Source: an uncultured Oscillospiraceae bacterium
GTDB lineage: Bacteria > Bacillota > Clostridia > Oscillospirales > Oscillospiraceae
Assembly: GCA_905235655.1 (NCBI GenBank)
Contig: CAJOMA010000004.1
Location: 1-52,400, forward strand
DNA length: 52,400 nucleotides
Direction of reading: 5' to 3'
The notes under the pieces are model-generated. The model was not told the DNA's origin. It searched no databases and saw only the letters and a program-made list of their open reading frames with translations. The position numbers and the translations under genes are program-made. Positions 27,729-36,779 of the stretch are shown one piece after another (the stretch's first letter is position 1; each line of letters starts with the position of its first letter).

Positions 27729-28919
27729 ATGGCAAGAATCGGTATTTTCGGCGGCAGCTTCAATCCGCCGCATCTGGGGCATATCCTCGCAGCGCGCGAA
27801 TTTCAGCAGAAGCTCTGTCTGGATCGCGTTCTGCTCATTCCTGCCGCGACCCCGCCCCATAAAACGCTGACGGCGAATTCTCCCGCCCCGCGCCACAGGA
27901 TGGAAATGACGCGTCTTGCCGCCGCTGAACTGCCTTATGCAGAGGTGTCAGACATTGAGCTTCGCCGCGAAGGCGCAAGCTACACTGCAGATACGCTCGA
28001 TGAACTTCGCGTGATCTATCCGGAGGACGAATTCTTTCTTCTGATGGGAACGGACATGTTCCTCTCGTTTGAGACGTGGTATCATCCGGAGCGTATTGCC
28101 GCACAGGCGACGGTCGCGGTCGCGCACCGCAGCGCGGATAACGCGCAGCAGCTTCGCTCCTGCGCCGACAGGCTGAATGACACGCTGCAATTGCAGACCG
28201 TGTTTGTGGAAAATGAATATCTGCCGCATTCGTCGACTTCCGTGCGCGCCCTGCTCGCGTTTCAGGCGGCGCAGGACTATATTTCGCCCGAGGTGCAGGA
28301 CTATATTCAAAAGAACGATCTCTATTTCTCCCGCGACGATCTGAAGGGGCTGGGCTTTGACCGCCTGCAGGAGGTCAGCCTCTGTCTGCACAACAAAAAG
28401 CGCGTGCCGCATGTGATCGGCTGCAGCGATACGGCGGAGCGTCTTGCGCTGAAATACGGCGCTGATCCGACGGACGCAAAACGCGCCGGCATCCTGCATG
28501 ACGTGACAAAAGCGCTGAATTCACAAGAACAGTTGAAATTGTGCGATCATTATGCTATGATATTAGATAATTTTGAGCGGCTCAATCCGAAGCTGCTCCA
28601 CGCCAAGACCGGCGCCGTGATCGCGGAGCGGATTTTCGGCGAGAATCCCGCTGTTTGCGACGCGATTCGCTGGCATACGACCGGCAAGGCAAATATGAGC
28701 GTTCTGGAAAAAATTATTTATCTTGCCGATTATATGGAGCCAAATCGCTCCTTTGAGGGCGTGGAAGAGCTGCGCCGTCTGACGGAGGAAAACCTCGACG
28801 ACGCGATGTATCTCGGTCTGACCATGACGATGGAACAGTTAAAGGCCTATCGCCGTGAAATTGATAAAAACTCCAGTGCCGCGCTGCACTGGCTGGAAGA
28901 AAGGAAGCAAAGCAGATGA
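27729..28919 (+). CDS. nadD: Nicotinate-nucleotide adenylyltransferase fused to a YqeK-like HD hydrolase domain
   Basis: GIFGGSFNPPHLGHILAA...STSVR in the N-half; C-half HVIGCSDTAERLALKYGADPTDAKRAGILHDVTKAL...IRWHTTGKANMSVLEKIIYLADYMEPNR. Confidence 0.93.
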   Translation: MARIGIFGGSFNPPHLGHILAAREFQQKLCLDRVLLIPAATPPHKTLTANSPAPRHRMEMTRLAAAELPYAEVSDIELRREGASYTADTLDELRVIYPEDEFFLLMGTDMFLSFETWYHPERIAAQATVAVAHRSADNAQQLRSCADRLNDTLQLQTVFVENEYLPHSSTSVRALLAFQAAQDYISPEVQDYIQKNDLYFSRDDLKGLGFDRLQEVSLCLHNKKRVPHVIGCSDTAERLALKYGADPTDAKRAGILHDVTKALNSQEQLKLCDHYAMILDNFERLNPKLLHAKTGAVIAERIFGENPAVCDAIRWHTTGKANMSVLEKIIYLADYMEPNRSFEGVEELRRLTEENLDDAMYLGLTMTMEQLKAYRREIDKNSSAALHWLEERKQSR

Positions 28920-30214
28920 AACTGTTTGGCAATACGAAACGATCTGCGCCTGCGAAAGCCGAGAAAAAATCGGCGGACGCGCCGCTGATCAAAAAGGAGC
29001 CGCAGGAGGAAGCGGAAAGCAGACTGCAGCCGCATATCCGCGCAATTCTTCTGATGCTCGGCGCAATCTGCCTGTTTGTTGGCGCAGTTGCGATGTGCTT
29101 CATGCTGATAAGCCAGAGTGCAGAGGTCAACGCGCTGCCGCAGGAGGATCCGAAGCCGATCAATTTTGTGGCAGGCGGACGGAGCGTTTTGCCGCCGTCC
29201 ACGGAAGACCTTCCGGTGCAGTATGAGGTGCCGGAGAGCAAAAACGACTCCAACCGTCTCAATTTCCTGCTGATCGGGATCGACGAGGCGACGGAGCTGA
29301 GCAATATGCTCATGCTTGCGAGCGTGGACCTGAACACGAAGGAGGTCGCCCTTCTCAGCATTCCGCGCGAGACCTATATTTCCGGCAACTTTAAGTATCC
29401 GGCGGTCTTTAACGTCTATAAGGAAGCCGAGGGCGGCGAATTCGGTATCAAATCCGTCGTTGAAAAGGTCAAGGAGATGATCGGCTTCCAGCCGGATTAC
29501 TATTTCGTTTTCAACACCGCCTCGCTGAACGGTCTGCTTGACCTGACCGGAAACATTGATTTTGAGGTTCCGGAGGAGCCGGCGTACAGCAATCTTGACG
29601 CCGGACAGCAGTCCGTTGACGGCGCGAAGGCGATCAAGCTGCTCAACTACAGAAACGATTACTACGAGATATCCACGGAGCCTGCCAGAATCCAGCGGAT
29701 GTTCATTCAGAAGCTGTTGACCAAGCTCCTGCAGGACACCGAGCACATTGATGAAAACGCGCGCTCCATCGCGGCGTTTGCCGATACGGACCTTTCCTCC
29801 AATGATCTGGCCTTCCTCGGGCATTTCTTCCAGGGAATGGACATGAACGGTATTTACAGCCGCGCTCTGCCGGGCGAGGTTGTGGAGGTCGGCGGCACAT
29901 ATTTCTTCCAAGTCGATCCCAATGAAGCCTTGACCATGATCAATGAACACTTCAATCCGCTGAATAAGGAGCTGACGGTATTTGATCTGAACTTCCGTCA
30001 GGTTGCCGGCGACAGCGGCGAAGGCGAATATGCCGCATACGGCTTCGGCAACGGCCGAAACAACACGGTCGGCGGCGATGACGACGACGATGACGACGGG
30101 GAAGTAACGGAACAGACGCAGGCCACGGAAGCGACCGAAGCGTCTGAGGAAACGCCGCCGTCTGAAGAAAACGGCGGAGAGGATACCGGCACGGACGACC
30201 CCGAAACGCCGTAA
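28916..30214 (+). CDS. LytR-CpsA-Psr (LCP) family protein with acidic C-terminal tail
   Basis: NFLLIGIDE...ALLSIPRETYISG...; N-terminal TM; C-terminal DDDDDDDGEVTEQTQATEATE. Confidence 0.85.
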   Translation: MKLFGNTKRSAPAKAEKKSADAPLIKKEPQEEAESRLQPHIRAILLMLGAICLFVGAVAMCFMLISQSAEVNALPQEDPKPINFVAGGRSVLPPSTEDLPVQYEVPESKNDSNRLNFLLIGIDEATELSNMLMLASVDLNTKEVALLSIPRETYISGNFKYPAVFNVYKEAEGGEFGIKSVVEKVKEMIGFQPDYYFVFNTASLNGLLDLTGNIDFEVPEEPAYSNLDAGQQSVDGAKAIKLLNYRNDYYEISTEPARIQRMFIQKLLTKLLQDTEHIDENARSIAAFADTDLSSNDLAFLGHFFQGMDMNGIYSRALPGEVVEVGGTYFFQVDPNEALTMINEHFNPLNKELTVFDLNFRQVAGDSGEGEYAAYGFGNGRNNTVGGDDDDDDDGEVTEQTQATEATEASEETPPSEENGGEDTGTDDPETP

Positions 30215-30232
30215 CGAAAAGGAGAGAGAACG

Positions 30233-30598
30233 ATGTTTACACCAAAGGAAATTGCTACACGCGCCGCGCAGATTTTGGACGACAGAAAAGGTCTCGGCAT
30301 AAAGCTGCTTGAGGTCACGGACGTCACGAGCATTGCGGACTACTTTCTGATCTGCACCGGCACCTCCAGCACGCACGTTAAGACGCTGTGCGACAGCGTG
30401 GAGGCTGTTGTCGCCGATGAGATGGGCGAGGCGCTTCTGCACAGAGAGGGTCATCGCGGCGGCACGTGGGTGCTGCTTGACTTCGGCTGCCTTGTCGTGC
30501 ACGTCTTTACCAAAGAAGCCCGCGAGTTCTATGATCTGGAGCGTCTTTGGAACGATGCGAAGGAGATTCCCTTGAATTTCGATAAAGAAGAGGCATAA
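30233..30598 (+). CDS. rsfS: Ribosome silencing factor RsfS
   Basis: DVTSIADYFLICTGTSSTHVKTLCDSVE; WVLLDFGCLVVHVFTKEAREFYDLERLW. Confidence 0.95.
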   Translation: MFTPKEIATRAAQILDDRKGLGIKLLEVTDVTSIADYFLICTGTSSTHVKTLCDSVEAVVADEMGEALLHREGHRGGTWVLLDFGCLVVHVFTKEAREFYDLERLWNDAKEIPLNFDKEEA

Positions 30599-30601
30599 CG
30601 C

Positions 30602-33013
30602 ATGAAATACGATTATACTGCGATTGAGAATAAATGGCAGAAGATATGGGAAGAGAAAGCGCTTTACAAAGCAATCAACGGCGCGGACAAGAAGAAATTC
30701 TACGCTCTGATTGAATTCCCGTATCCGTCCGGCGTGGGTCTGCACGTCGGCCACGCCCGGCCATATACCGCGATGGACGTGATCGCGCGCAAGCACCGCA
30801 TGCAGGGCGAAAACGTGCTGTTCCCGATGGGCTACGACGCCTTCGGACTTCCGACGGAGAACTACGCGATCAAGAACCATATCCATCCCGCCGTCGTGAC
30901 GAAGCGCAATATCGAGACCTTCCGCGCGCAGCTCAAATCCCTCGGCTACAGCTTCGATTGGGACCGCGAGATCAACACGACCGACCCGTCCTATTTCAAG
31001 TGGACGCAGTGGATTTTCCTCCAGCTTTACAAGAACGGACTTGCCTATAAGACGAAGATGCCCGTTAACTGGTGCACCTCGTGCAAGTGCGTGCTTGCGA
31101 ACGAAGAAGTCGTGGATAACGTCTGCGAGCGCTGCGGCAGTCCCGTCATCCGCAAGGAGCAGAGCCAGTGGATGCTCCGCATTACCAAATATGCCCAGCG
31201 GCTGCTGGACGATCTGGACGATCTGGACTTCATCGAGCGCGTCAAGCTCCAGCAGAAGAACTGGATCGGCCGCTCAACCGGCGCGGAGGTAAAATTCTCC
31301 TCCACGCTCGGCGACGAAATCGTGATCTATACGACCCGCCCCGATACGCTCTTTGGCGCGACCTACATGGTGCTCTCTCCGGAGCACGCGCTGGTCGAAA
31401 AGTGGATGGATCGCCTCGAAAACGCGGATGAGGTAAAGGCATACCAAGCGGAAGCCGCCGCGAAATCAGATTTTGAGCGTACCGAGCTTGCCAAGGACAA
31501 GACCGGCGTCATGCTGCGGGGCGTCATGGGAATCAATCCCGTTAACGGAAAAGAAATCCCGATCTTCATTTCCGACTACGTCCTGTCCACCTACGGCACC
31601 GGCGCGATCATGGCGGTTCCCGGCCACGACGACCGCGACTGGGCGTTTGCCAGGAAGTTCGGCTGCGAGATCATCGAGGTCGTCAAGGGAGGCAACATTG
31701 AGGAAGCGGCGTTTACCGACTGCGCGACCGGCGAGATGGTCAACTCCGGCTTTCTCGACGGCATGAGCGTCGAGGAGGCGAAGAAGGCAATCATCGCGTG
31801 GCTGACCGCGCATGGGATCGGCGAGGCGAAGGTCAACTTCAAGCTGCGCGACTGGGTCTTCTCCCGCCAGCGTTATTGGGGCGAGCCGATCCCGATCATT
31901 CACTGCCCGAAGTGCGGCGCCGTCCCGATGGACGAAAAGGACCTGCCGCTGCTGCTGCCCGAGGTGGAAAGCTACGAGCCGACGGACGACGGTCATTCTC
32001 CGCTTGCCAACATGACCGACTGGGTCAATACGATCTGCCCGTGCTGCGGCGGTCCCGCCGAGCGTGAGACCGATACCATGCCTCAGTGGGCAGGCTCCTC
32101 GTGGTACTTCCTGCGCTACATGGACCCGCACAACGACAAGGCGCTTGCCTCGAAGGAAGCGCTTGAATACTGGAGCCCGGTGGACTGGTATAACGGCGGC
32201 ATGGAGCATACGACGCTCCACCTTCTCTACAGCCGCTTCTGGCATAAGTTCCTCTACGACATCGGCGTCGTGCCGACCAAAGAGCCGTACGCGAAGCGCA
32301 CGAGCCACGGCATGATCCTCGGCGAAGGCGGCATCAAGATGTCCAAGTCCCGCGGCAACGTCATCAATCCGACCGACGTGATCGCGGAATACGGCGCAGA
32401 TACGATGCGTACCTATATTATCTTTATCGGCGACTTTGAGAAACCCGCATCCTGGGCGACGAATTCCGTCAAGGGCTGCAAACGCTTCCTCGACAAGGTC
32501 TGGAATCTCGCCGAGACCGTCAGTGACAGCCAGACACAGTACAGCGCGAAGAACGAAGCGATCCTGCACAAGTCGATCAAAAAGGTGACCTCCGACATCG
32601 ACGCGCTCAAGGGCAACACCGCACTGGCACAGCTTATGACCCTGACCACCGCGCTGTCCGATAACGGCTGCAACGCCGCGGAGCTCAAGACGCTGCTGCA
32701 GCTTCTGAGTCCGTTCGCGCCGCACATCTGCGACGAGATCTGGCAGCAGCACGGCTTCGAGGGGATCTGCTCCGTTTCCGCATGGCCTTCCTACGACGAG
32801 GCAAAATGCAAGGATAGCGAGATCGACATGGCGGTGCAGGTCAACGGCAAGTTGCGCGGCACGATCCACGTTCCCGCTGATCTGGATAACGACAGCGTCG
32901 TCAAGGCGGCGGTCGAGGACGAGAAGATCGCCCGCTTCCTTGAAAAGCTGGGCGGAAGCGTGATCAAGACGATCGTCGTAAAGAACAAGCTCGTCAACCT
33001 GATCGTGAAATAA
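30602..33013 (+). CDS. leuS: Leucyl-tRNA synthetase
   Basis: [51 protein letters not shown]. Confidence 0.97.
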   Translation: MKYDYTAIENKWQKIWEEKALYKAINGADKKKFYALIEFPYPSGVGLHVGHARPYTAMDVIARKHRMQGENVLFPMGYDAFGLPTENYAIKNHIHPAVVTKRNIETFRAQLKSLGYSFDWDREINTTDPSYFKWTQWIFLQLYKNGLAYKTKMPVNWCTSCKCVLANEEVVDNVCERCGSPVIRKEQSQWMLRITKYAQRLLDDLDDLDFIERVKLQQKNWIGRSTGAEVKFSSTLGDEIVIYTTRPDTLFGATYMVLSPEHALVEKWMDRLENADEVKAYQAEAAAKSDFERTELAKDKTGVMLRGVMGINPVNGKEIPIFISDYVLSTYGTGAIMAVPGHDDRDWAFARKFGCEIIEVVKGGNIEEAAFTDCATGEMVNSGFLDGMSVEEAKKAIIAWLTAHGIGEAKVNFKLRDWVFSRQRYWGEPIPIIHCPKCGAVPMDEKDLPLLLPEVESYEPTDDGHSPLANMTDWVNTICPCCGGPAERETDTMPQWAGSSWYFLRYMDPHNDKALASKEALEYWSPVDWYNGGMEHTTLHLLYSRFWHKFLYDIGVVPTKEPYAKRTSHGMILGEGGIKMSKSRGNVINPTDVIAEYGADTMRTYIIFIGDFEKPASWATNSVKGCKRFLDKVWNLAETVSDSQTQYSAKNEAILHKSIKKVTSDIDALKGNTALAQLMTLTTALSDNGCNAAELKTLLQLLSPFAPHICDEIWQQHGFEGICSVSAWPSYDEAKCKDSEIDMAVQVNGKLRGTIHVPADLDNDSVVKAAVEDEKIARFLEKLGGSVIKTIVVKNKLVNLIVK

Positions 33014-33066
33014 TGCGGGATACGATCGCTTTTTCGCAAAAAAGCGAAAATATTTGAAGAAATTGC

Positions 33067-33095
33067 TTGACAATCGAGATATCGAAAGCTATAAT
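33067..33095 (+). promoter_or_regulatory. Consensus sigma-A promoter (TTGACA-17-TATAAT) for rpsU
   Basis: Exact consensus hexamers with 17-bp spacer. Confidence 0.8.
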
Positions 33096-33164
33096 CATTG
33101 TTGCCGTAAATCGGCCCTGAAAGCATCCTGGATGTAACCGGATGCGTCGGAGGGAGGGAAATCA

Positions 33165-33347
33165 ATGTCTGAAATCCGTGTCAAAGAGAACGAGTCTTTG
33201 GAAAGTGCTCTGAAGCGCTTCAAGAGAAGCTGCCAGAAGGACGGCGTCATCGCCGAAGTCAAGAAGAGAGAGCATTATGTCAGCCCGAGTCTCAAGCGGA
33301 AGCAGAAGTCTGAAGCTGCTCGTAAGAACAAGAGAAGAGGTTATTGA
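33165..33347 (+). CDS. rpsU: 30S ribosomal protein S21
   Basis: [60 protein letters not shown]. Confidence 0.97.
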   Translation: MSEIRVKENESLESALKRFKRSCQKDGVIAEVKKREHYVSPSLKRKQKSEAARKNKRRGY

Positions 33348-33366
33348 TTTCCATTTTCTTGATTAC

Positions 33367-33402
33367 AAAAGCTCCTTGCATTCATGCAAGGAGCTTTTTC
33401 TG
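33367..33402 (+). terminator. Rho-independent terminator after rpsU
   Basis: AAAAGCTCCTTGCATTCATGCAAGGAGCTTTTTCT. Confidence 0.85.
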
Positions 33403-33419
33403 CAACAGGAGTGAAAACT

Positions 33420-34400
33420 ATGCTGAAACTAACGAATGAAGTCATTTCCGCGGTCGAAAAAGGGGATCGTGTCGTTCTCTGCACGATCCTTGCAAGCTCC
33501 GGCTCGTCGCCGCGCGGCGCGGGAACCCGTATGGCGGTCTTTGAAGACGGCACTACGGTCGGCACGGTCGGCGGCGGCAGGGTCGAGCTGCTTGCCGCGC
33601 AGGACGCAAGGGAAGTCCTGAAATCGGGCAACGCGCATATCCGCGCCTTCTGCCTTGCGCCGGATCAGGTTGCGTCGATCGGTATGATCTGCGGCGGAAA
33701 TGTGACCGTCTATTATCAGCTTTTGACCAATGCGGAACTCCCGACGCTCTACCGGATGCGAGAGGCTTTGCAAACCGACGCGAACAGCTGGCTGCATTTG
33801 CTGATCAAAGACGGCTGCGTGGAAAAATTCGAAATCGTCTATGCGGAAGAGGCAAAGAACCAGCCAGAGCTTTACACCTATCGCGCGATCTATCAAAAGG
33901 GGGAGCCAACCCTTTACGTTGAACCGCTGGTACGCGCCGGCCGTGTCTATGTCTTTGGCGGCGGCCATGTCGGACAGGCGCTCGTTCCCGTGCTTGCGAG
34001 CGTCGGCTTCCGCGTGACCTTGTTTGATAACCGCAGGGAGCTTGCGGATCAGGCACATTTCCCAGCCGCCGAAGAGGTCATCCTCGGCGACTATGAGCAT
34101 ATTTCCGCGCAGGTCACGCTGACACAAAACGATTACGTCGTCATAATGACCCCGGGGCACCAGTCGGATTATGCGCTTTTGGAGCAGGTGCTGCGTACCA
34201 AGACAAAGTACGTCGGCTGTATCGGAAGCCGCCATAAGATATCCAGAACGCAGCAGCTATTGCGCGAGGCTGGGATTTCCGAGGAGGCGATCGCTTCCGT
34301 GCATTCGCCGATCGGTCTTGCCATCGGCGCGGAAACGCCGGCGGAGATTGCAGTCAGCATTGCTGCGGAAATGATCCAATGCAGAGCGGAGAATAAGTGA
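33420..34400 (+). CDS. XdhC/CoxI family protein
   Basis: LASSGSSPRGAGTRMAVFEDGTTVGTVGGGRVE; C-terminal Rossmann YVFGGGHVGQALVPVLASVGFRVTLFDNR...MTPGHQSDYALL...VGCIGSRHK. Confidence 0.88.
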   Translation: MLKLTNEVISAVEKGDRVVLCTILASSGSSPRGAGTRMAVFEDGTTVGTVGGGRVELLAAQDAREVLKSGNAHIRAFCLAPDQVASIGMICGGNVTVYYQLLTNAELPTLYRMREALQTDANSWLHLLIKDGCVEKFEIVYAEEAKNQPELYTYRAIYQKGEPTLYVEPLVRAGRVYVFGGGHVGQALVPVLASVGFRVTLFDNRRELADQAHFPAAEEVILGDYEHISAQVTLTQNDYVVIMTPGHQSDYALLEQVLRTKTKYVGCIGSRHKISRTQQLLREAGISEEAIASVHSPIGLAIGAETPAEIAVSIAAEMIQCRAENK

Positions 34401-34433
34401 CGTGCCGGAATTCTGATGCGTGTTCGCTACATG

Positions 34434-34462
34434 TTGAGTTTTTCTATTTGGATTGGTATAAT
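34434..34462 (+). promoter_or_regulatory. Sigma-A promoter P1 (TTGAGT-17-TATAAT) upstream of the tiny Cys peptide ORF
   Basis: Hexamers with 17-bp spacer. Confidence 0.65.
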
Positions 34463-34477
34463 TGGGAATCATTACAT

Positions 34478-34506
34478 TTGCAAATAAAGTTACAATCTGT
34501 TACAAT
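34478..34506 (+). promoter_or_regulatory. Possible second promoter P2 (TTGCAA-17-TACAAT)
   Basis: Hexamers with 17-bp spacer, 44 bp downstream of P1. Confidence 0.45.
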
Positions 34507-34549
34507 GTATATGTCCTCGCGAGACGAATACTTATAAGGAGGTATGTAT

Positions 34550-34621
34550 ATGTGTAATTTCAATTTCAATTGCAATAATATATGGCAGCTTCTTTGTTCG
34601 CTGCTTGGATGGGGCTGCTGA
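34550..34621 (+). CDS. Tiny 23-aa Cys/Asn/aromatic peptide (25 aa if started at 34544)
   Basis: (MY)MCNFNFNCNNIWQLLCSLLGWGC*; AAGGAGG at 34536-34542; below ORF-track length cutoff. Confidence 0.55.
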   Translation: MCNFNFNCNNIWQLLCSLLGWGC

Positions 34622-34674
34622 TTCAGCACCGCGAAATTAATACATTAGGCAGCTCTGCCAAGGCAAAGCTGCCG

Positions 34675-34733
34675 CAGTCTGTCAAAGAACCCGGGCTTTT
34701 TCCTAACAAAAGCCCGGGTTCTTTGACAGACTG
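34675..34733. repeat. 26-bp perfect inverted repeat with 7-nt loop
   Basis: CAGTCTGTCAAAGAACCCGGGCTTTT-TCCTAAC-AAAAGCCCGGGTTCTTTGACAGACTG. Confidence 0.95.
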
Positions 34734-34762
34734 AGAGGTCACAAATGTGACCTCTTTCTTTT
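34734..34762 (+). terminator. Hairpin followed by T-rich tract
   Basis: AGAGGTCACA-AA-TGTGACCTCT then TTCTTTT. Confidence 0.6.
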
Positions 34763-34795
34763 GGTGGAGACTAATGGACTCGCGAGCCGCGGGCT

Positions 34796-34822
34796 AAAAA
34801 ACATGCCACCGGCATGTTTTTT
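34796..34822. terminator. Bidirectional terminator-like hairpin
   Basis: AAAAAACATGCC-ACC-GGCATGTTTTTT, perfect 12-bp stem. Confidence 0.75.
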
Positions 34823-34864
34823 GCGGTCTGCGGACCGCCGCCCTGTTCGAGTCCAAGTTCCACG

Positions 34865-34903
34865 AAAAAAACACCTAACGCCACACGGCGTCAGGTGTTT
34901 TTT
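34865..34903 (-). terminator. Terminator-like hairpin immediately 3' of tRNA-Val
   Basis: AAAAAAACACCTAACGCC-ACAC-GGCGTCAGGTGTTTTTT. Confidence 0.75.
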
Positions 34904-34979
34904 GGTGGAGACTAATGGACTCGAACCATCGACCTCCTGCGTGTGAAGCAGGCGCTCTAACCAGCTGAGCTAAGCCTCC
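34903..34979 (-). tRNA. tRNA-Val (anticodon CAC), CCA encoded
   Basis: Reverse strand GGAGGCTTAGCTCAGCTGGTTAGAGCGCCTGCTTCACACGCAGGAGGTCGATGGTTCGAGTCCATTAGTCTCCACCA folds as a cloverleaf. Confidence 0.93.
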
Positions 34980-35132
34980 GTAGCAGGCTTATTATAGCAC
35001 ATTTTTCGTAAAAAGCAAGGACTTTTTTTGACGGTAAATCCTTTCGAAGCGATCTTAATTTGATACGTTGCGTTCTGTGGCAGACTGTGGTATATTCTAA
35101 TATAGCTTGATAAATAATGGAGGAATAAATGC

Positions 35133-35624
35133 ATGAGAGCATATTTTGCAGGCGGCTGCTTCTGGTGCGTGACGCCGATCTATAAGATTTACGGTGTTGA
35201 CAAGGTAGTATGCGGCTATTCCGGTGGAAAAGAAAAGACTCCGACTTATGAGGATGTAAAGAAGCAGAAAACAGGACACAGAGAAACGATCATGCTGGAA
35301 TACGATCCCGCGAACGTTTCATTCGACGAGCTTCTGGATATCTTTTTTGCCAATGTTGACCCGTTTGATCCGGAAGGGCAGTTCATCGACAAGGGGCATT
35401 CCTATACGCTCGCAATCTATTATACCTCGGAGGAGGAGCGACGGCTTGCAGAGAAGCGAATCAAAAAGCTGAGTGAAGAATCGAACAGGGAAGTCTGCGT
35501 CGCGCTGGAGCCTTTTACCGCTTTCTATGAAGCGGAAGAATATCATCAAGATTATTATCTGAAGCATCCTAAGGAATTTGAACAGGAATTGATAGAATCT
35601 GGAAGGAAAGCAAACGACTCTTGA
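35133..35624 (+). CDS. msrA: Peptide-methionine (S)-S-oxide reductase MsrA
   Basis: AYFAGGCFWCVTPIYKIYGVDKVVCGYSGG; PFDPEGQFIDKGHSYTLAIYY; YHQDYYLKHP. Confidence 0.95.
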   Translation: MRAYFAGGCFWCVTPIYKIYGVDKVVCGYSGGKEKTPTYEDVKKQKTGHRETIMLEYDPANVSFDELLDIFFANVDPFDPEGQFIDKGHSYTLAIYYTSEEERRLAEKRIKKLSEESNREVCVALEPFTAFYEAEEYHQDYYLKHPKEFEQELIESGRKANDS

Positions 35625-35744
35625 CAGCGTAAATTCGACAGACAGAGAGACTGCGTCGCGCGGTCTCTTTTTTGGTTTTCCATGTTGAAAAAAATGTGCT
35701 TTTCGGTTATAATGAGGTAGATTTTTACGAAAAGAGCTACGAAA

Positions 35745-36770
35745 TTGAAAACAAGTGATTTCTACTATGATCTTCCGCAAGAGCTGATCGCGCAGACGCC
35801 GCTCGAGCGCAGAGACGGCTCGCGTCTGCTCGTGATGCAGAAGGAGACCGGCGCCCTGGAGCACCGGCATTTTTATGATATTCTGGAGTATCTTCAAGAG
35901 GGCGACTGTCTCGTGATGAACGACTCGCGCGTCATTCCGGCGCGTCTGCTCGGTAATCGCTTGCCCTCGGGAGGCGCTGCGGAAGTCCTGCTTCTGACGG
36001 ATAAAGGCGACGGCGTCTGGGAATGTCTCGTCCGCCCTGCCAGAAAACTGCACGTCGGTACGCGGCTTTCGTTCGGCGACGGAAAACTGACAGCGACTGT
36101 TAAGGAAGAAATGGACGAGGGCAACCGGCTGGTGCAGTTCCATTATGAGGGTATCTTCCTCGAAATCCTCGAACAGCTCGGTAAAATGCCGCTGCCGCCG
36201 TATATCAAGGAAGAACTGAAGGACGCAGAGCGGTATCAGACCGTCTATTCCAAGGTGAGCGGCTCCGCTGCTGCACCGACCGCCGGCTTGCATTTTACAA
36301 AGGAGCTTCTGGATCGGATTGCCGCAAAGGGCGTGAAGCTTGCCTATGTGACCCTGCACGTCGGCTTAGGCACCTTCCGGCCTGTCAAGGTTGACGACGT
36401 GACAGACCACAAAATGCACAGCGAATTGTGCATGATCTCCAAGAAAACGGCGCAAATTCTGAACGAAACGAAGGCGTCGGGCGGACGGGTCATCTGCGTC
36501 GGAACGACTTCCTGCCGCACACTGGAGTCCCTTTCGGACGAGAACGGTCATTTTTCCGAAAAGTCCGCGTGGACGGACATTTTTATCTACCCCGGCTACA
36601 AGTTCAGAGCAATGGACGCGCTGATCACGAATTTCCACCTGCCGGAGAGCACGCTGATTATGCTGGTGTCCGCCTTCGCGGGCTACGGGCATGTGATGAA
36701 CGCCTACCGCGAGGCGGTCAAAGCGCGCTACCGCTTTTTCTCCTTTGGCGACGCGATGCTGATTGAGTGA
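35745..36770 (+). CDS. queA: tRNA preQ1(34) S-adenosylmethionine ribosyltransferase-isomerase
   Basis: [71 protein letters not shown] start. Confidence 0.96.
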   Translation: MKTSDFYYDLPQELIAQTPLERRDGSRLLVMQKETGALEHRHFYDILEYLQEGDCLVMNDSRVIPARLLGNRLPSGGAAEVLLLTDKGDGVWECLVRPARKLHVGTRLSFGDGKLTATVKEEMDEGNRLVQFHYEGIFLEILEQLGKMPLPPYIKEELKDAERYQTVYSKVSGSAAAPTAGLHFTKELLDRIAAKGVKLAYVTLHVGLGTFRPVKVDDVTDHKMHSELCMISKKTAQILNETKASGGRVICVGTTSCRTLESLSDENGHFSEKSAWTDIFIYPGYKFRAMDALITNFHLPESTLIMLVSAFAGYGHVMNAYREAVKARYRFFSFGDAMLIE

Positions 36771-36779
36771 GGTATAACT

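Noticed and set aside
28847-30886. 679-aa ORF on - strand
   Set aside because: Antisense to LCP, rsfS and leuS; no recognisable domain.
31466-33073. 535-aa ORF on - strand
   Set aside because: Antisense shadow of leuS.
34761-34946. 61-aa ORF MVETNGLASRG...CFLVETNGLEPSTSCV
   Set aside because: Reads antisense through the tRNA-Val 3' half and its duplicated tail; '(V)ETNGLEPSTSCV' is a known type of spurious ORF from tRNA antisense sequence.
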